From JANRKG01 sp033763635 (GTDB taxonomy: Bacteria > Cyanobacteriota > Cyanobacteriia > GCF-001939115), in the NCBI GenBank assembly GCA_033763635.1, contig JANRKG010000415.1:1-17106 (forward strand): a DNA stretch of 17,106 nucleotides, given 5' to 3'. Of this stretch, positions 8,717 through 17,106 are shown one piece after another. How positions within the stretch are numbered: the first letter of the stretch is position 1; every line of letters starts with the position of its first letter. The translations under genes and the position numbers were made by a program. Under the pieces are notes generated by a model, which was given only the letters and a program-made list of their open reading frames with translations, was not told where the DNA came from and searched no databases.

Positions 8717-8857
8717 CTACAGATCGCCACCGCGCGCTGCCAACAACACAATTACGACTGGACCAGATATCATAATCAGGGCAACCAGGGTGAGTTGAAA
8801 AATTGGTTCCCAGTTAAAGCTCGTGATACCCGAAAAAATACCTGTAATGAAATCCAT
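8717..8857 (-). CDS. psb30: Photosystem II protein Psb30 (Ycf12)
   Basis: This small gene encodes 46 residues: MDFITGIFSGITSFNWEPIF followed by a single membrane segment (about 20-40, with the core SGPVVIVLLA) and the short charged tail ARGGDL. Psb30/Ycf12 of cyanobacteria and chloroplasts has the same plan: a variable N-terminus, QLTxxAL, then xGPxIIxLLAxRxGNL. Psb30 is a one-helix subunit at the edge of the photosystem II core near PsbJ, PsbK and PsbZ, in the thylakoid membrane, where it helps stability. A strong ribosome site (GGAGGGG) precedes the ATG by about four bases. Upstream is a promoter with a perfect -35 and downstream a classic terminator, so it is monocistronic. The final GGDL differs from the usual RKGNL-like end. 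I recognised it by pattern, not by a search. Confidence 0.82.
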   Translation of the reverse strand: MDFITGIFSGITSFNWEPIFQLTLVALIMISGPVVIVLLAARGGDL

Positions 8858-8897
8858 TGCCCCTCCAAGAATTAACCCGATAAAAAGTCAGTCAAAT

Positions 8898-8919
8898 CAT
8901 CAACCAAACATCAACCAAA
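8898..8919 (-). repeat. Two tandem 11-base repeats in psb30 leader
   Basis: Two perfect copies of TTTGGTTGATG (minus strand) lie in the psb30 5' leader, near the predicted transcription start. They could be a regulator or RNA-protein site; this is speculative. Confidence 0.5.
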
Positions 8920-8924
8920 GATCA

Positions 8925-8954
8925 ATTAAAACCCTAGTAGCGATTGGCTGTCAA
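8925..8954 (-). promoter_or_regulatory. psb30 promoter
   Basis: On the minus strand a perfect TTGACA (8949-8954) and TTTAAT (8925-8930, five of six matches to TATAAT) are separated by 18 bases. The predicted start gives a leader of about 60 bases before the psb30 ATG. This is a convincing sigma70-type promoter for a highly expressed photosynthesis gene. Confidence 0.65.
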
Positions 8955-9051
8955 AGCTTTCTTGGCACTCATCGCTAGCGCTTAATTCTACCTGCTCAAC
9001 TTTCCCATCTTTAAGGAAGGTTACAAAACTCTACATTTTCACAAAAACTTT

Positions 9052-9086
9052 CACAAGAACCTTACACAAGAACCTTACACAAGAAC
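9052..9086. repeat. 13-base tandem repeats upstream of YkgJ-type gene
   Basis: Two full copies of CACAAGAACCTTA and a third partial copy (CACAAGAAC) end 11 bases before the ATG at 9098. They occupy the position of the ribosome-binding site, which is otherwise not recognisable. Confidence 0.7.
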
Positions 9087-9097
9087 GGTAACGAGAT

Positions 9098-9466
9098 ATG
9101 GCAACGTGGCAATGTGTCAAGTCCTGTGGTGCGTGCTGTCATTTAGACCCCAACGATCGCCCCGATTTAGAAGAATACCTGAAACCGGACGAATTACAGC
9201 TTTATCTCAGTATGGTGAGTGAAGGGGGATGGTGCGTCCACTTCGACCCTGCCACCCGCGAATGCCAGATCTACGCCGATCGGCCCCGATTTTGCCGGGT
9301 ACAGGCGGATGTGTTTCAGGACTTGTACGGCATCGAACCCGAAGAATTAAATGAGTTTGCGATTGAATGCTGCCAGCAGCAAATCGAAGGGGTGTATGGG
9401 GATCGGTCCCCGGAACTCCTGAGATTTGAACGGGCGATCGGTCTAGAGGAAAGTCAGCCTGAATAG
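9098..9466 (+). CDS. YkgJ-family cysteine-cluster protein
   Basis: The protein has 122 residues and nine cysteines. The N-terminal cluster is C6-x3-C10-x2-CC13-14, followed by Cys46, Cys56 (TRECQIYADRPRFCR), Cys66 and a CC pair at 91-92. This matches the zinc/iron-chelating CxxCxxCC family (YkgJ, PF03692), small soluble proteins thought to bind an Fe-S cluster or metal; the precise function is not known. No signal peptide or membrane segment is seen. The ATG has no good Shine-Dalgarno; a set of 13-base tandem repeats sits directly upstream. It is divergent from psb30 and about 100 bases ahead of the GDT1-like pair on the same strand, so co-transcription is possible but not shown. Confidence 0.88.
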   Translation: MATWQCVKSCGACCHLDPNDRPDLEEYLKPDELQLYLSMVSEGGWCVHFDPATRECQIYADRPRFCRVQADVFQDLYGIEPEELNEFAIECCQQQIEGVYGDRSPELLRFERAIGLEESQPE

Positions 9467-9566
9467 AGTTTCTCAATCAATCCCCAAAGTATCCAACTTT
9501 GCCTTTTTTGTTGCAAACCGGGAATAATGATCAATAATGAAAACAAAATGAAAGCAATTCGGTTGG

Positions 9567-9974
9567 ATGCCAGTGCAACTTACCTCCTCTCCCGTTAAGC
9601 TAAACCCGTTGTCTTTGGAAGACCCTCTTCCTCCGAGCCAGGAGTCAACGTTCATCCCCGCTGAGGCTTTTGAGCAAGCCACAAACCCGCTCTCTCCTCT
9701 CCTGAAAGTTTTTGGCACCACCTTTCTTACTGTTTTTTTGGCGGAATTAGGGGATAAGACCCAACTGACGACCCTGTTGATGAGTGCCGAATCCAATGCC
9801 CCCTGGGTTGTTTTTCTGGGTGCGGGAGCCGCTCTCGTGACAACCAGTTTTCTGGGGGTTTGGGTAGGGCAGTGGATTGCAAGTCGGGTTTCTCCCAAGA
9901 CGTTGGAGACCGGAGCCGGAATGATGCTGCTGGTGATTGCCGCCCTACTTCTCTGGGATGTGGTAGGAGGTTAG
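9567..9974 (+). CDS. Half-size UPF0016/GDT1 family membrane protein (first of pair)
   Basis: The protein has 135 residues. After a 45-residue hydrophilic, Pro/Ser-rich N-terminus, residues 47-133 carry three membrane segments with the family signature ELGDKT (60-65). Full-length UPF0016 proteins (yeast Gdt1, human TMEM165, Synechocystis Mnx, plant PAM71) have two such three-helix halves, each with E-x-G-D-(K/R)-(T/S), and move Mn2+ or Ca2+, exporting manganese in cyanobacteria. Here each half is a separate gene, so this product should pair with the next one to make a transporter (inference from the family). The localisation, plasma membrane or thylakoid, cannot be read from the sequence. The ribosome site is weak. 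The gene ends two bases before the next ATG. Confidence 0.9.
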   Translation: MPVQLTSSPVKLNPLSLEDPLPPSQESTFIPAEAFEQATNPLSPLLKVFGTTFLTVFLAELGDKTQLTTLLMSAESNAPWVVFLGAGAALVTTSFLGVWVGQWIASRVSPKTLETGAGMMLLVIAALLLWDVVGG

Positions 9975-9976
9975 AC

Positions 9977-10269
9977 ATGGATTGGCATCTTTTAGGGTTA
10001 AGCTTTATCACCGTCTTCCTGTCTGAATTGGGCGACAAGAGCCAGTTAGCGGCGATCGCCCTGAGTGGAAGTTCCCGATCGCCCCGTATGGTCTTTCTGG
10101 GAACCTCAGCGGCCCTTCTGCTGGCGAGTTTTTTGGGGGTTTTGATTGGACATGAAACCGCCCAGTTTTTGCCGACTCGCGTTGTCAAGTTAGTCGCGGC
10201 GATCGGGTTTGTGATTCTGGCAGTCCGTCTCCTGTGGCCCCGAACGGAGTCCTCAGAGATAGAGCCGTC

Positions 10270-10273
<4 letters not shown>
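9977..10273 (+). CDS. Half-size UPF0016/GDT1 family membrane protein (second of pair)
   Basis: The protein has 98 residues and three membrane segments with the signature ELGDKS (17-22). The start is fixed by a near-ideal ribosome site, AGGAGGT (9965-9971), inside the end of the upstream gene and five bases before the ATG; a longer open frame from 9860 is out of frame with the neighbour and not credible. With two bases between stop and start, the two halves are surely co-translated. The two products are clearly related (TVFLxELGDKxQL and VFLGxxAAL in both), fitting duplication of a half unit. Together they would form a Mn2+/Ca2+ exchanger of the Gdt1/Mnx type; I recall such pairs being termed hemi manganese exchangers, from memory. 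Its stop overlaps the treS-maltokinase stop by four bases. Confidence 0.92.
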
Positions 10274-13725
<3,452 letters not shown>

Positions 13726-13804
13726 GATGTACCTTTGAAGATGGATTTCGCCTCCTAAGGTAGGAAGAATCAAGGCTGAACACCATCCTCTTGAGGAGGA
13801 AATT

Positions 13805-13822
13805 GAGAAATTTAAATCTCTC
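13805..13822. promoter_or_regulatory. AT-rich imperfect palindrome between thioesterase and treS
   Basis: GAGAAATTTAAATCTCTC is symmetric except for one base pair and lies 80 bases upstream of the treS ATG. It may be an operator for treS or part of the thioesterase 3' end; there is no T-tract on the minus strand. Confidence 0.3.
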
Positions 13823-13853
13823 CCTCCAACCAAAATCAGGAGATTCTTTGCAA

Positions 13854-14342
13854 TTATTTTTGTCCGGGAATTCTTGCCAGAGCATCCTTGACCGCTGGAG
13901 GCAACTGACGCATGATTTTACCCTTCTCCCGATCGACTGCCACAAGCGACACATGGGCCGTCACATAGAGTTCTTGCCCGTCGGGAGACTGGATCTGATA
14001 GTTCCAGTTAATGCGGACCCCTTCAATATCCGAGAGGCGCGTTCGCAACACCGCAGTCATCCCCATGCGGACAGGGCGATGGTAGCGCATGGACAAATCT
14101 ACAACAGGCATATCACATCCCAGGGCGACCAGATCGGCATACTCAATGCCCAACGATCGCAAATATTCCACCCTCGCTTCCTCCATCCAACTGAGGTAAG
14201 TGCCATGCCAGACGATCCCAGCGTAATCCGTGTGGTGGGGAAAGGCTTTGACAGAGTATTCAAACCAGCTTTTAGAAGCCACAGCCAGGGAATTTTGAAT
14301 GACTCCCTCAGGTTGGGGTTGAATTTGTTCTTGAACTGACAT
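13854..14342 (-). CDS. Hotdog-fold acyl-CoA thioesterase (4HBT/YbgC type)
   Basis: The protein has 162 residues from the ATG at 14340-14342; the frame continues four codons to a TTG at 14354. The segment HHTDYAGIVWHGTYLSWMEE (36-55) is the 4-hydroxybenzoyl-CoA thioesterase signature, with catalytic Asp39 and the start of the central hotdog helix. The remaining length and the beta-strand pattern (MPVVDLSMRYHRPVRMG and the region near RINWNYQIQS) fit one hotdog domain. These enzymes hydrolyse acyl-CoA or acyl-ACP thioesters as tetramers in the cytoplasm; the substrate is unknown. Residues 1-25 are a poorly conserved Gln-rich extension. It lies upstream of treS on the same strand and could share a transcript, though nothing links the functions. 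Confidence 0.85.
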   Translation of the reverse strand: MSVQEQIQPQPEGVIQNSLAVASKSWFEYSVKAFPHHTDYAGIVWHGTYLSWMEEARVEYLRSLGIEYADLVALGCDMPVVDLSMRYHRPVRMGMTAVLRTRLSDIEGVRINWNYQIQSPDGQELYVTAHVSLVAVDREKGKIMRQLPPAVKDALARIPGQK

Positions 14343-14557
14343 ATGGGTTCGCAACTTAAGGAAATTTATTCGCCTCTATATTAATTTTTATATCATTAAT
14401 TTGACTTTTTGAAGGATTGTATTCAGCTTGCAAATGGTTGGTTTTAAGGCGCTTAAAACAAGATTTAATTAAGAGTTAAGCAGATTTAATCAGTCATGAA
14501 TCGATCGTCAAAAATCGTTAAATTCGTAGAATCAAAAGTCACGAGCGGTATTATTAC

Positions 14558-14579
14558 TTTGAAGAATCAATTCTTCAAA
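14558..14579. promoter_or_regulatory. Perfect 10-base-arm inverted repeat, candidate operator
   Basis: TTTGAAGAAT and ATTCTTCAAA flank a two-base centre. The symmetry, helical-turn arm length and location about 210 bases before the usp ATG fit a dimeric repressor or activator site. No regulator can be named. Confidence 0.5.
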
Positions 14580-14670
14580 CTCCCTTGCAATAGCCATTCA
14601 GGTCAAAAAAACCAGGTTGGGTAGAGTATGGAAAATCAACAGTTTTTTCCACTTATCCTGCAACTTCAAG

Positions 14671-14700
14671 ACCTACTAAGACCTACTAAGACCTATTAAA
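14671..14700. repeat. Three 10-base direct repeats ACCTACTAAG
   Basis: Two perfect copies and one with two changes (ACCTATTAAA) are spaced exactly 10 bases, about one helical turn, so a protein bound to them would face one side of the DNA. Confidence 0.75.
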
Positions 14701-14735
14701 TAGTAGCTTCGAGAATGGCTTCATTAAAATGCTCA

Positions 14736-14761
14736 ATTAAGTTCAACCCATTAAGTTCAAC
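14736..14761. repeat. Two 12-base direct repeats ATTAAGTTCAAC
   Basis: Perfect copies at 14736-14747 and 14750-14761 are separated by two bases, just upstream of the usp ribosome site. They are in the likely leader or core-promoter zone. Confidence 0.7.
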
Positions 14762-14788
14762 TAATAGTTTCGATTGAGAGGCAGACCT

Positions 14789-15619
14789 ATGATAGAACGA
14801 ATTTTGCTGGCAGATTCAGGGACCGGAAATTCAGAAGAAATGCTCAAATCTTTGATGGAAATTCCCTCCATTCAACGGGCATCTGTCACTGTTCTGCATG
14901 TCGTTCCTCCCCAAATTACTGCTGAGGCCATGACCGACAAGTGGGAGGAAGGCGGGAAAACGCTGGCGAAAGCAATCCAGACCCTCAATCTAGACCCTAC
15001 CCATGTTAACGCAGTGCTGCGCCAGGGTGATCCCAAGGCAACGGTTTGCCAAGTTGCAGAAGAAATCGATGCAGATCTCATTATTATGGGATCGCGAGGT
15101 TTAAAACGCCTGGAATCGATTTTGGAAAACTCGGTTAGCCAGTACGTCTTTCAGCTTTCTGCCCGTCCGATGCTGCTGGTCAAAGACGATATCTATGTCA
15201 AGCGCATCAACCGAATTATGGTCGCGGTGGATGGGTCTGAAGCCGCTCAACAATGTCTCAAGCTGGCCCTGTTCCTGCTTCGGGATATCAAAGGCGGACA
15301 TTTAATGCTGGCCCATGTCAGTAAGGATGCGAAGGCTAAAACAGGTGCCGAAGATCCGATCCTGGCTCCCGCAGTCGCGGAGGCTAAGAAATTGGGGATT
15401 GACTGCCGTTCTTTTTCGTCAACGGGTAAAGCCGGAGAAGAAATCTGCCGTCTGGCGGAAGAAAACAATGTGGACCTGCTGATGCTGGGATCTCCCGATC
15501 GCCGTCCGTCGATCGCCAAGAGTATGCCCGACCTCGATCGGTTATTGGGAACTTCCCTGTCTGACTATGTACGGGTGTACGCTGAATGTCCTGTATTGTT
15601 GGCACGGACTGCGGCTTAA
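14789..15619 (+). CDS. Tandem-domain universal stress protein
   Basis: The protein has 276 residues from the ATG at 14789, with GAGAGG (14776-14781) seven bases upstream; a TTG five codons earlier is less likely. It contains two UspA domains. Domain 1 (2-133) starts with RILLADSG and has the nucleotide-loop GSRGLKRLESILENS (101-115), where Asn replaces the second Gly of G-x2-G-x9-GS. Domain 2 (about 140-276) starts with RIMVAVDGSEAA and has GSPDRRPSIAKS...GTS (234-256), a lengthened loop. UspA proteins bind ATP or AMP and support survival under stress; the partners are unknown. Both loops depart from the ATP-binding consensus, so nucleotide binding is uncertain. It is preceded by a 446-base regulatory-looking region and followed by a strong hairpin. 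Confidence 0.9.
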   Translation: MIERILLADSGTGNSEEMLKSLMEIPSIQRASVTVLHVVPPQITAEAMTDKWEEGGKTLAKAIQTLNLDPTHVNAVLRQGDPKATVCQVAEEIDADLIIMGSRGLKRLESILENSVSQYVFQLSARPMLLVKDDIYVKRINRIMVAVDGSEAAQQCLKLALFLLRDIKGGHLMLAHVSKDAKAKTGAEDPILAPAVAEAKKLGIDCRSFSSTGKAGEEICRLAEENNVDLLMLGSPDRRPSIAKSMPDLDRLLGTSLSDYVRVYAECPVLLARTAA

Positions 15620-15626
15620 ACCGAGC

Positions 15627-15661
15627 TAGCCCCCAGAAGTGCAGTAAACCTCTGGGGGCTA
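15627..15661. terminator. Strong hairpin between convergent genes
   Basis: TAGCCCCCAGA and TCTGGGGGCTA form a perfect 11-bp GC-rich stem with a 13-base loop, eight bases after the usp stop and 20 bases from the stop of the convergent dnaJ-like gene. There is no good T-tract on either side, so it may act as a bidirectional hairpin or 3'-end stabiliser rather than a textbook terminator. Confidence 0.65.
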
Positions 15662-15680
15662 ATGACTGGGATCTGAAAAT

Positions 15681-16391
15681 TCAAGTCGTTGCATCTCGCA
15701 TCGCAAACTGGGCTTCTCGCCGCAATCCATTCGCAATCCGGAAGAGTTCTTGTCCGGTGTGCAGGTAATGGTCGTCGTAATTTAAGGTAAATAGTCGTAG
15801 TTCCTCCAATCCATCCCCGACCTGATTCAGGCAGTGGTAGAGGTGTGCTGCAATTCCAGCAAGGTTGGTTGGATTGGGCAACGATCGAAACACTTTCTGG
15901 GCCTGCTCCAAAATATCCCGCGAATCTTCGAGATAGATCTGGAATTCCTCCATCAATTCATCATCAAAGGGATCGGCAGAGAGGTCATCCACTTGCGCTT
16001 GTAAAGACTTGAGAATTTTAGATAAATCACGATTGACGGGCGTATAGACTCGATTGATCCAATCCTGAATTTGCTCATCGGTATCATGCCCCGTCCGCCG
16101 TTGGGCGTGATAGCGTTGTTGTGCCTGGGCGGCCCGTTGTTGGCGCGTATCGGGCACCGCCTGAAAAGATACCGCTTGCCGCAGGGCCGCATCATAGGAA
16201 CGGCGACGGTGGGGATTGCCTAACGTTTCATAGGCTTCATTGATTTGAACGATGCGATCGGCATCGGTATCTTTTTTGTGATAACTATCTGGGTGGAAGA
16301 GCTTCACCAGGCGGCGGTAGGCTTGTTTAATATCAGCCTGACTCGCCGCTGGGTGAACATCCAGAGTGTCGTAGTAGTTGGGAGTCGCCAT
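15681..16391 (-). CDS. J-domain (DnaJ-like) protein
   Basis: The protein has 236 residues. Residues 5-70 are a J domain, with NYYDTLDVHPAASQADIKQA, the essential HPD at 33-35, and NEAYETLGNPHRRRSYD. J domains stimulate the ATPase of DnaK/Hsp70. The Gly/Phe, zinc-finger and C-terminal substrate domains of DnaJ are absent. Instead a Gln/Arg-rich linker (about 80-105) leads to an all-helical region (105-236) with no motif I recognise; it probably recruits a specific client. No membrane segment is seen. This is a type III J protein; the client is unknown. The ATG has no clear ribosome site. The gene converges with usp and lies 110 bases from the next gene on the same strand. Confidence 0.9.
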   Translation of the reverse strand: MATPNYYDTLDVHPAASQADIKQAYRRLVKLFHPDSYHKKDTDADRIVQINEAYETLGNPHRRRSYDAALRQAVSFQAVPDTRQQRAAQAQQRYHAQRRTGHDTDEQIQDWINRVYTPVNRDLSKILKSLQAQVDDLSADPFDDELMEEFQIYLEDSRDILEQAQKVFRSLPNPTNLAGIAAHLYHCLNQVGDGLEELRLFTLNYDDHYLHTGQELFRIANGLRREAQFAMRDATT

Positions 16392-16501
16392 GATTCTACA
16401 GGACAGGGGCGAGAAATTCCCTGGAATTTATCGGCCCTGGATTAGCCAAGTTCGAGTGAATATTGCTTCTCCATCCTACCCAAGGAACCTGGCTTGTTTC
16501 T

Positions 16502-17106
16502 CTATTTCACAATACAAATTCCACCCAGGGAGACGGTACATTGCTCTGTTTTTTGAGCCGTTTCCAAATTGCCCGTCGCATTGTTGTAGACGTATTCCCC
16601 TGCCTTCACCACCCGATTCGGTTGGGCGCAGTACACGGACCCCTGATTTGGCTGAGTACTGTCTTGAACGGCGACAACCACTAACCCCGTGCGGAGTGAC
16701 GGGCAGGTATCCATTACCTGTAACCCATAATCCCGCTGAAGGGCTTGCTTACGGGAATCCGTCGGAGTGGTGCCGGGTTGGGAGGTGACAGGACTCGTAC
16801 CAACGGGCTGGAGGTTGTCACTTGCGTAGTCGTAGTTGTACTCCCCTGCTTTCACAAAGCGGTTGGGGGTGGCACAGTAAACAAACTGCTGGCTGTTATC
16901 GACGACATTGAGCTTCACGGTGGGAGTGCTAGCGGAGGGGCACCGCTCCAGCATAGAGAGTTGTAACCGTTGACCGATCGTTTCCCGGCGGTTATCCACA
17001 GCCCGCAAACTCCGGGTTGCCTCATCGTAAGTATATTGACCTGCTTCAATATCACGGGTACACCGTTCCTCATTGCCAATTTTGATGCGGGCCACGTTCG
17101 GTACTC
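16502..17106 (-). CDS. Protein of Cys-containing internal repeats (N-terminus beyond window)
   Basis: The open frame runs off the window: codons continue past the GTG at 17093-17095 (VPN precedes it), so the true start is not visible. I do not recognise the family. About 200 residues are visible, with a unit repeated at least twice in full and once in part. The full unit has QLSMLERCPS or LQVMDTCPS, then VYCAxPNRxVKAGEYxYxxAxxNL. The partial first unit has RCTRDIEAGQYTYDEATRSL. A Pro/Thr/Ser-rich linker separates the two full units. Each full unit has two cysteines (CPS and YCA), and the end has two more (EQCTVSLGGICIVK). Even cysteine numbers suggest disulfides in an exported protein (inference), but no signal peptide can be checked. 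Alternatives include a repetitive ligand- or wall-binding protein. Confidence 0.72.
   Translation of the reverse strand, partial: VPNVARIKIGNEERCTRDIEAGQYTYDEATRSLRAVDNRRETIGQRLQLSMLERCPSASTPTVKLNVVDNSQQFVYCATPNRFVKAGEYNYDYASDNLQPVGTSPVTSQPGTTPTDSRKQALQRDYGLQVMDTCPSLRTGLVVVAVQDSTQPNQGSVYCAQPNRVVKAGEYVYNNATGNLETAQKTEQCTVSLGGICIVK

Larger units (their letters stand above)
14343..14788. other. Intergenic region upstream of stress-protein gene
   Basis: This 446-base AT-rich stretch lies between divergent thioesterase and universal-stress genes. It holds a 22-base palindrome, three 10-base repeats and two 12-base repeats, listed separately. I see no convincing gene; a 42-codon frame (14496-14624) lacks a ribosome site and any family resemblance. 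Confidence 0.6.

Noticed and set aside
9548..9598. Short upstream frame (16 codons) overlapping the first GDT1-like start
   Set aside because: It has no ribosome site and no sign of conservation; most likely chance.
13726..13833. Thirty-six-residue N-terminal extension of TreS from a TTG
   Set aside because: The family begins near the internal ATG at 13725, which has a ribosome-like AAAGG; the extension shows no conserved pattern.
13854..14342. DHNA-CoA thioesterase of phylloquinone synthesis
   Set aside because: The hotdog signature is shared, but the surrounding residues do not match what I recall of the cyanobacterial enzyme, so I keep a general thioesterase call.
14496..14624. A 42-codon plus-strand open frame upstream of usp
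   Set aside because: It has no ribosome site, no recognisable protein pattern, and it overlaps the 22-base palindrome; more likely chance in an AT-rich intergenic region.

Overview
This window is cyanobacterial chromosome. The HIP1 octamer GCGATCGC occurs at least eight times (for example 2155, 4999, 6061, 6848, 7201, 10052, 10542 and 11702), where well under one copy is expected by chance. The gene set also points there: a photosystem II small subunit, an arginine dihydrolase of the ArgZ/AgrE type, a pentapeptide-repeat protein with a CPGC motif and half-size GDT1-type transporters. Heptanucleotide tandem repeats and a GC-rich inverted-repeat element suggest a filamentous, possibly Leptolyngbya-like, lineage, but that is inference. 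I see no prophage, CRISPR array, rRNA, tRNA or autonomous transposon.

Layout. 1-1133 (-): secreted pentapeptide-repeat protein, C-terminus cut by the window. 1324-3099 (+): exported protein with a Pro-rich linker and about 14 TPRs. 3116-4072 (-): polyphosphate kinase 2. 4220-4347: inverted-repeat element. 4407-6197 (-): exported polysaccharide deacetylase fused to a phosphodiester-glycosidase-like domain. 6321-8426 (-): arginine dihydrolase/ornithine cyclodeaminase. 8717-8857 (-): a 46-residue gene I identify as psb30 (ycf12), with its own promoter and terminator. 9098-9466 (+): Cys-cluster (YkgJ-type) protein. 9567-9974 and 9977-10273 (+): two adjacent half-size UPF0016/GDT1 membrane proteins. 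10270-13725 (-): trehalose synthase-maltokinase fusion with a repeat-derived insertion. 13854-14342 (-): hotdog thioesterase. 14789-15619 (+): tandem universal stress protein. 15681-16391 (-): J-domain protein. 16502-17106 (-): protein of internal Cys-containing repeats, N-terminus off the window.

The genes do not form one pathway. They are mostly single housekeeping or stress genes with their own intergenic regions. Themes are reserve and nitrogen metabolism (PPK2, arginine dihydrolase, TreS-maltokinase), envelope proteins (pentapeptide, TPR, deacetylase fusion) and photosystem/manganese biology (Psb30, GDT1-like pair). Several long open frames begin at TTG codons well upstream of the family start; I moved those starts to the internal ATG.

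I found no undescribed multi-gene system. The strongest observations are the four regularly spaced Cys pairs in the exported TPR protein, the in-frame heptanucleotide-repeat insertion in the TreS-maltokinase, the small psb30 gene, the deacetylase-glycosidase fusion, and the cluster of repeats and a palindrome upstream of the stress-protein gene.
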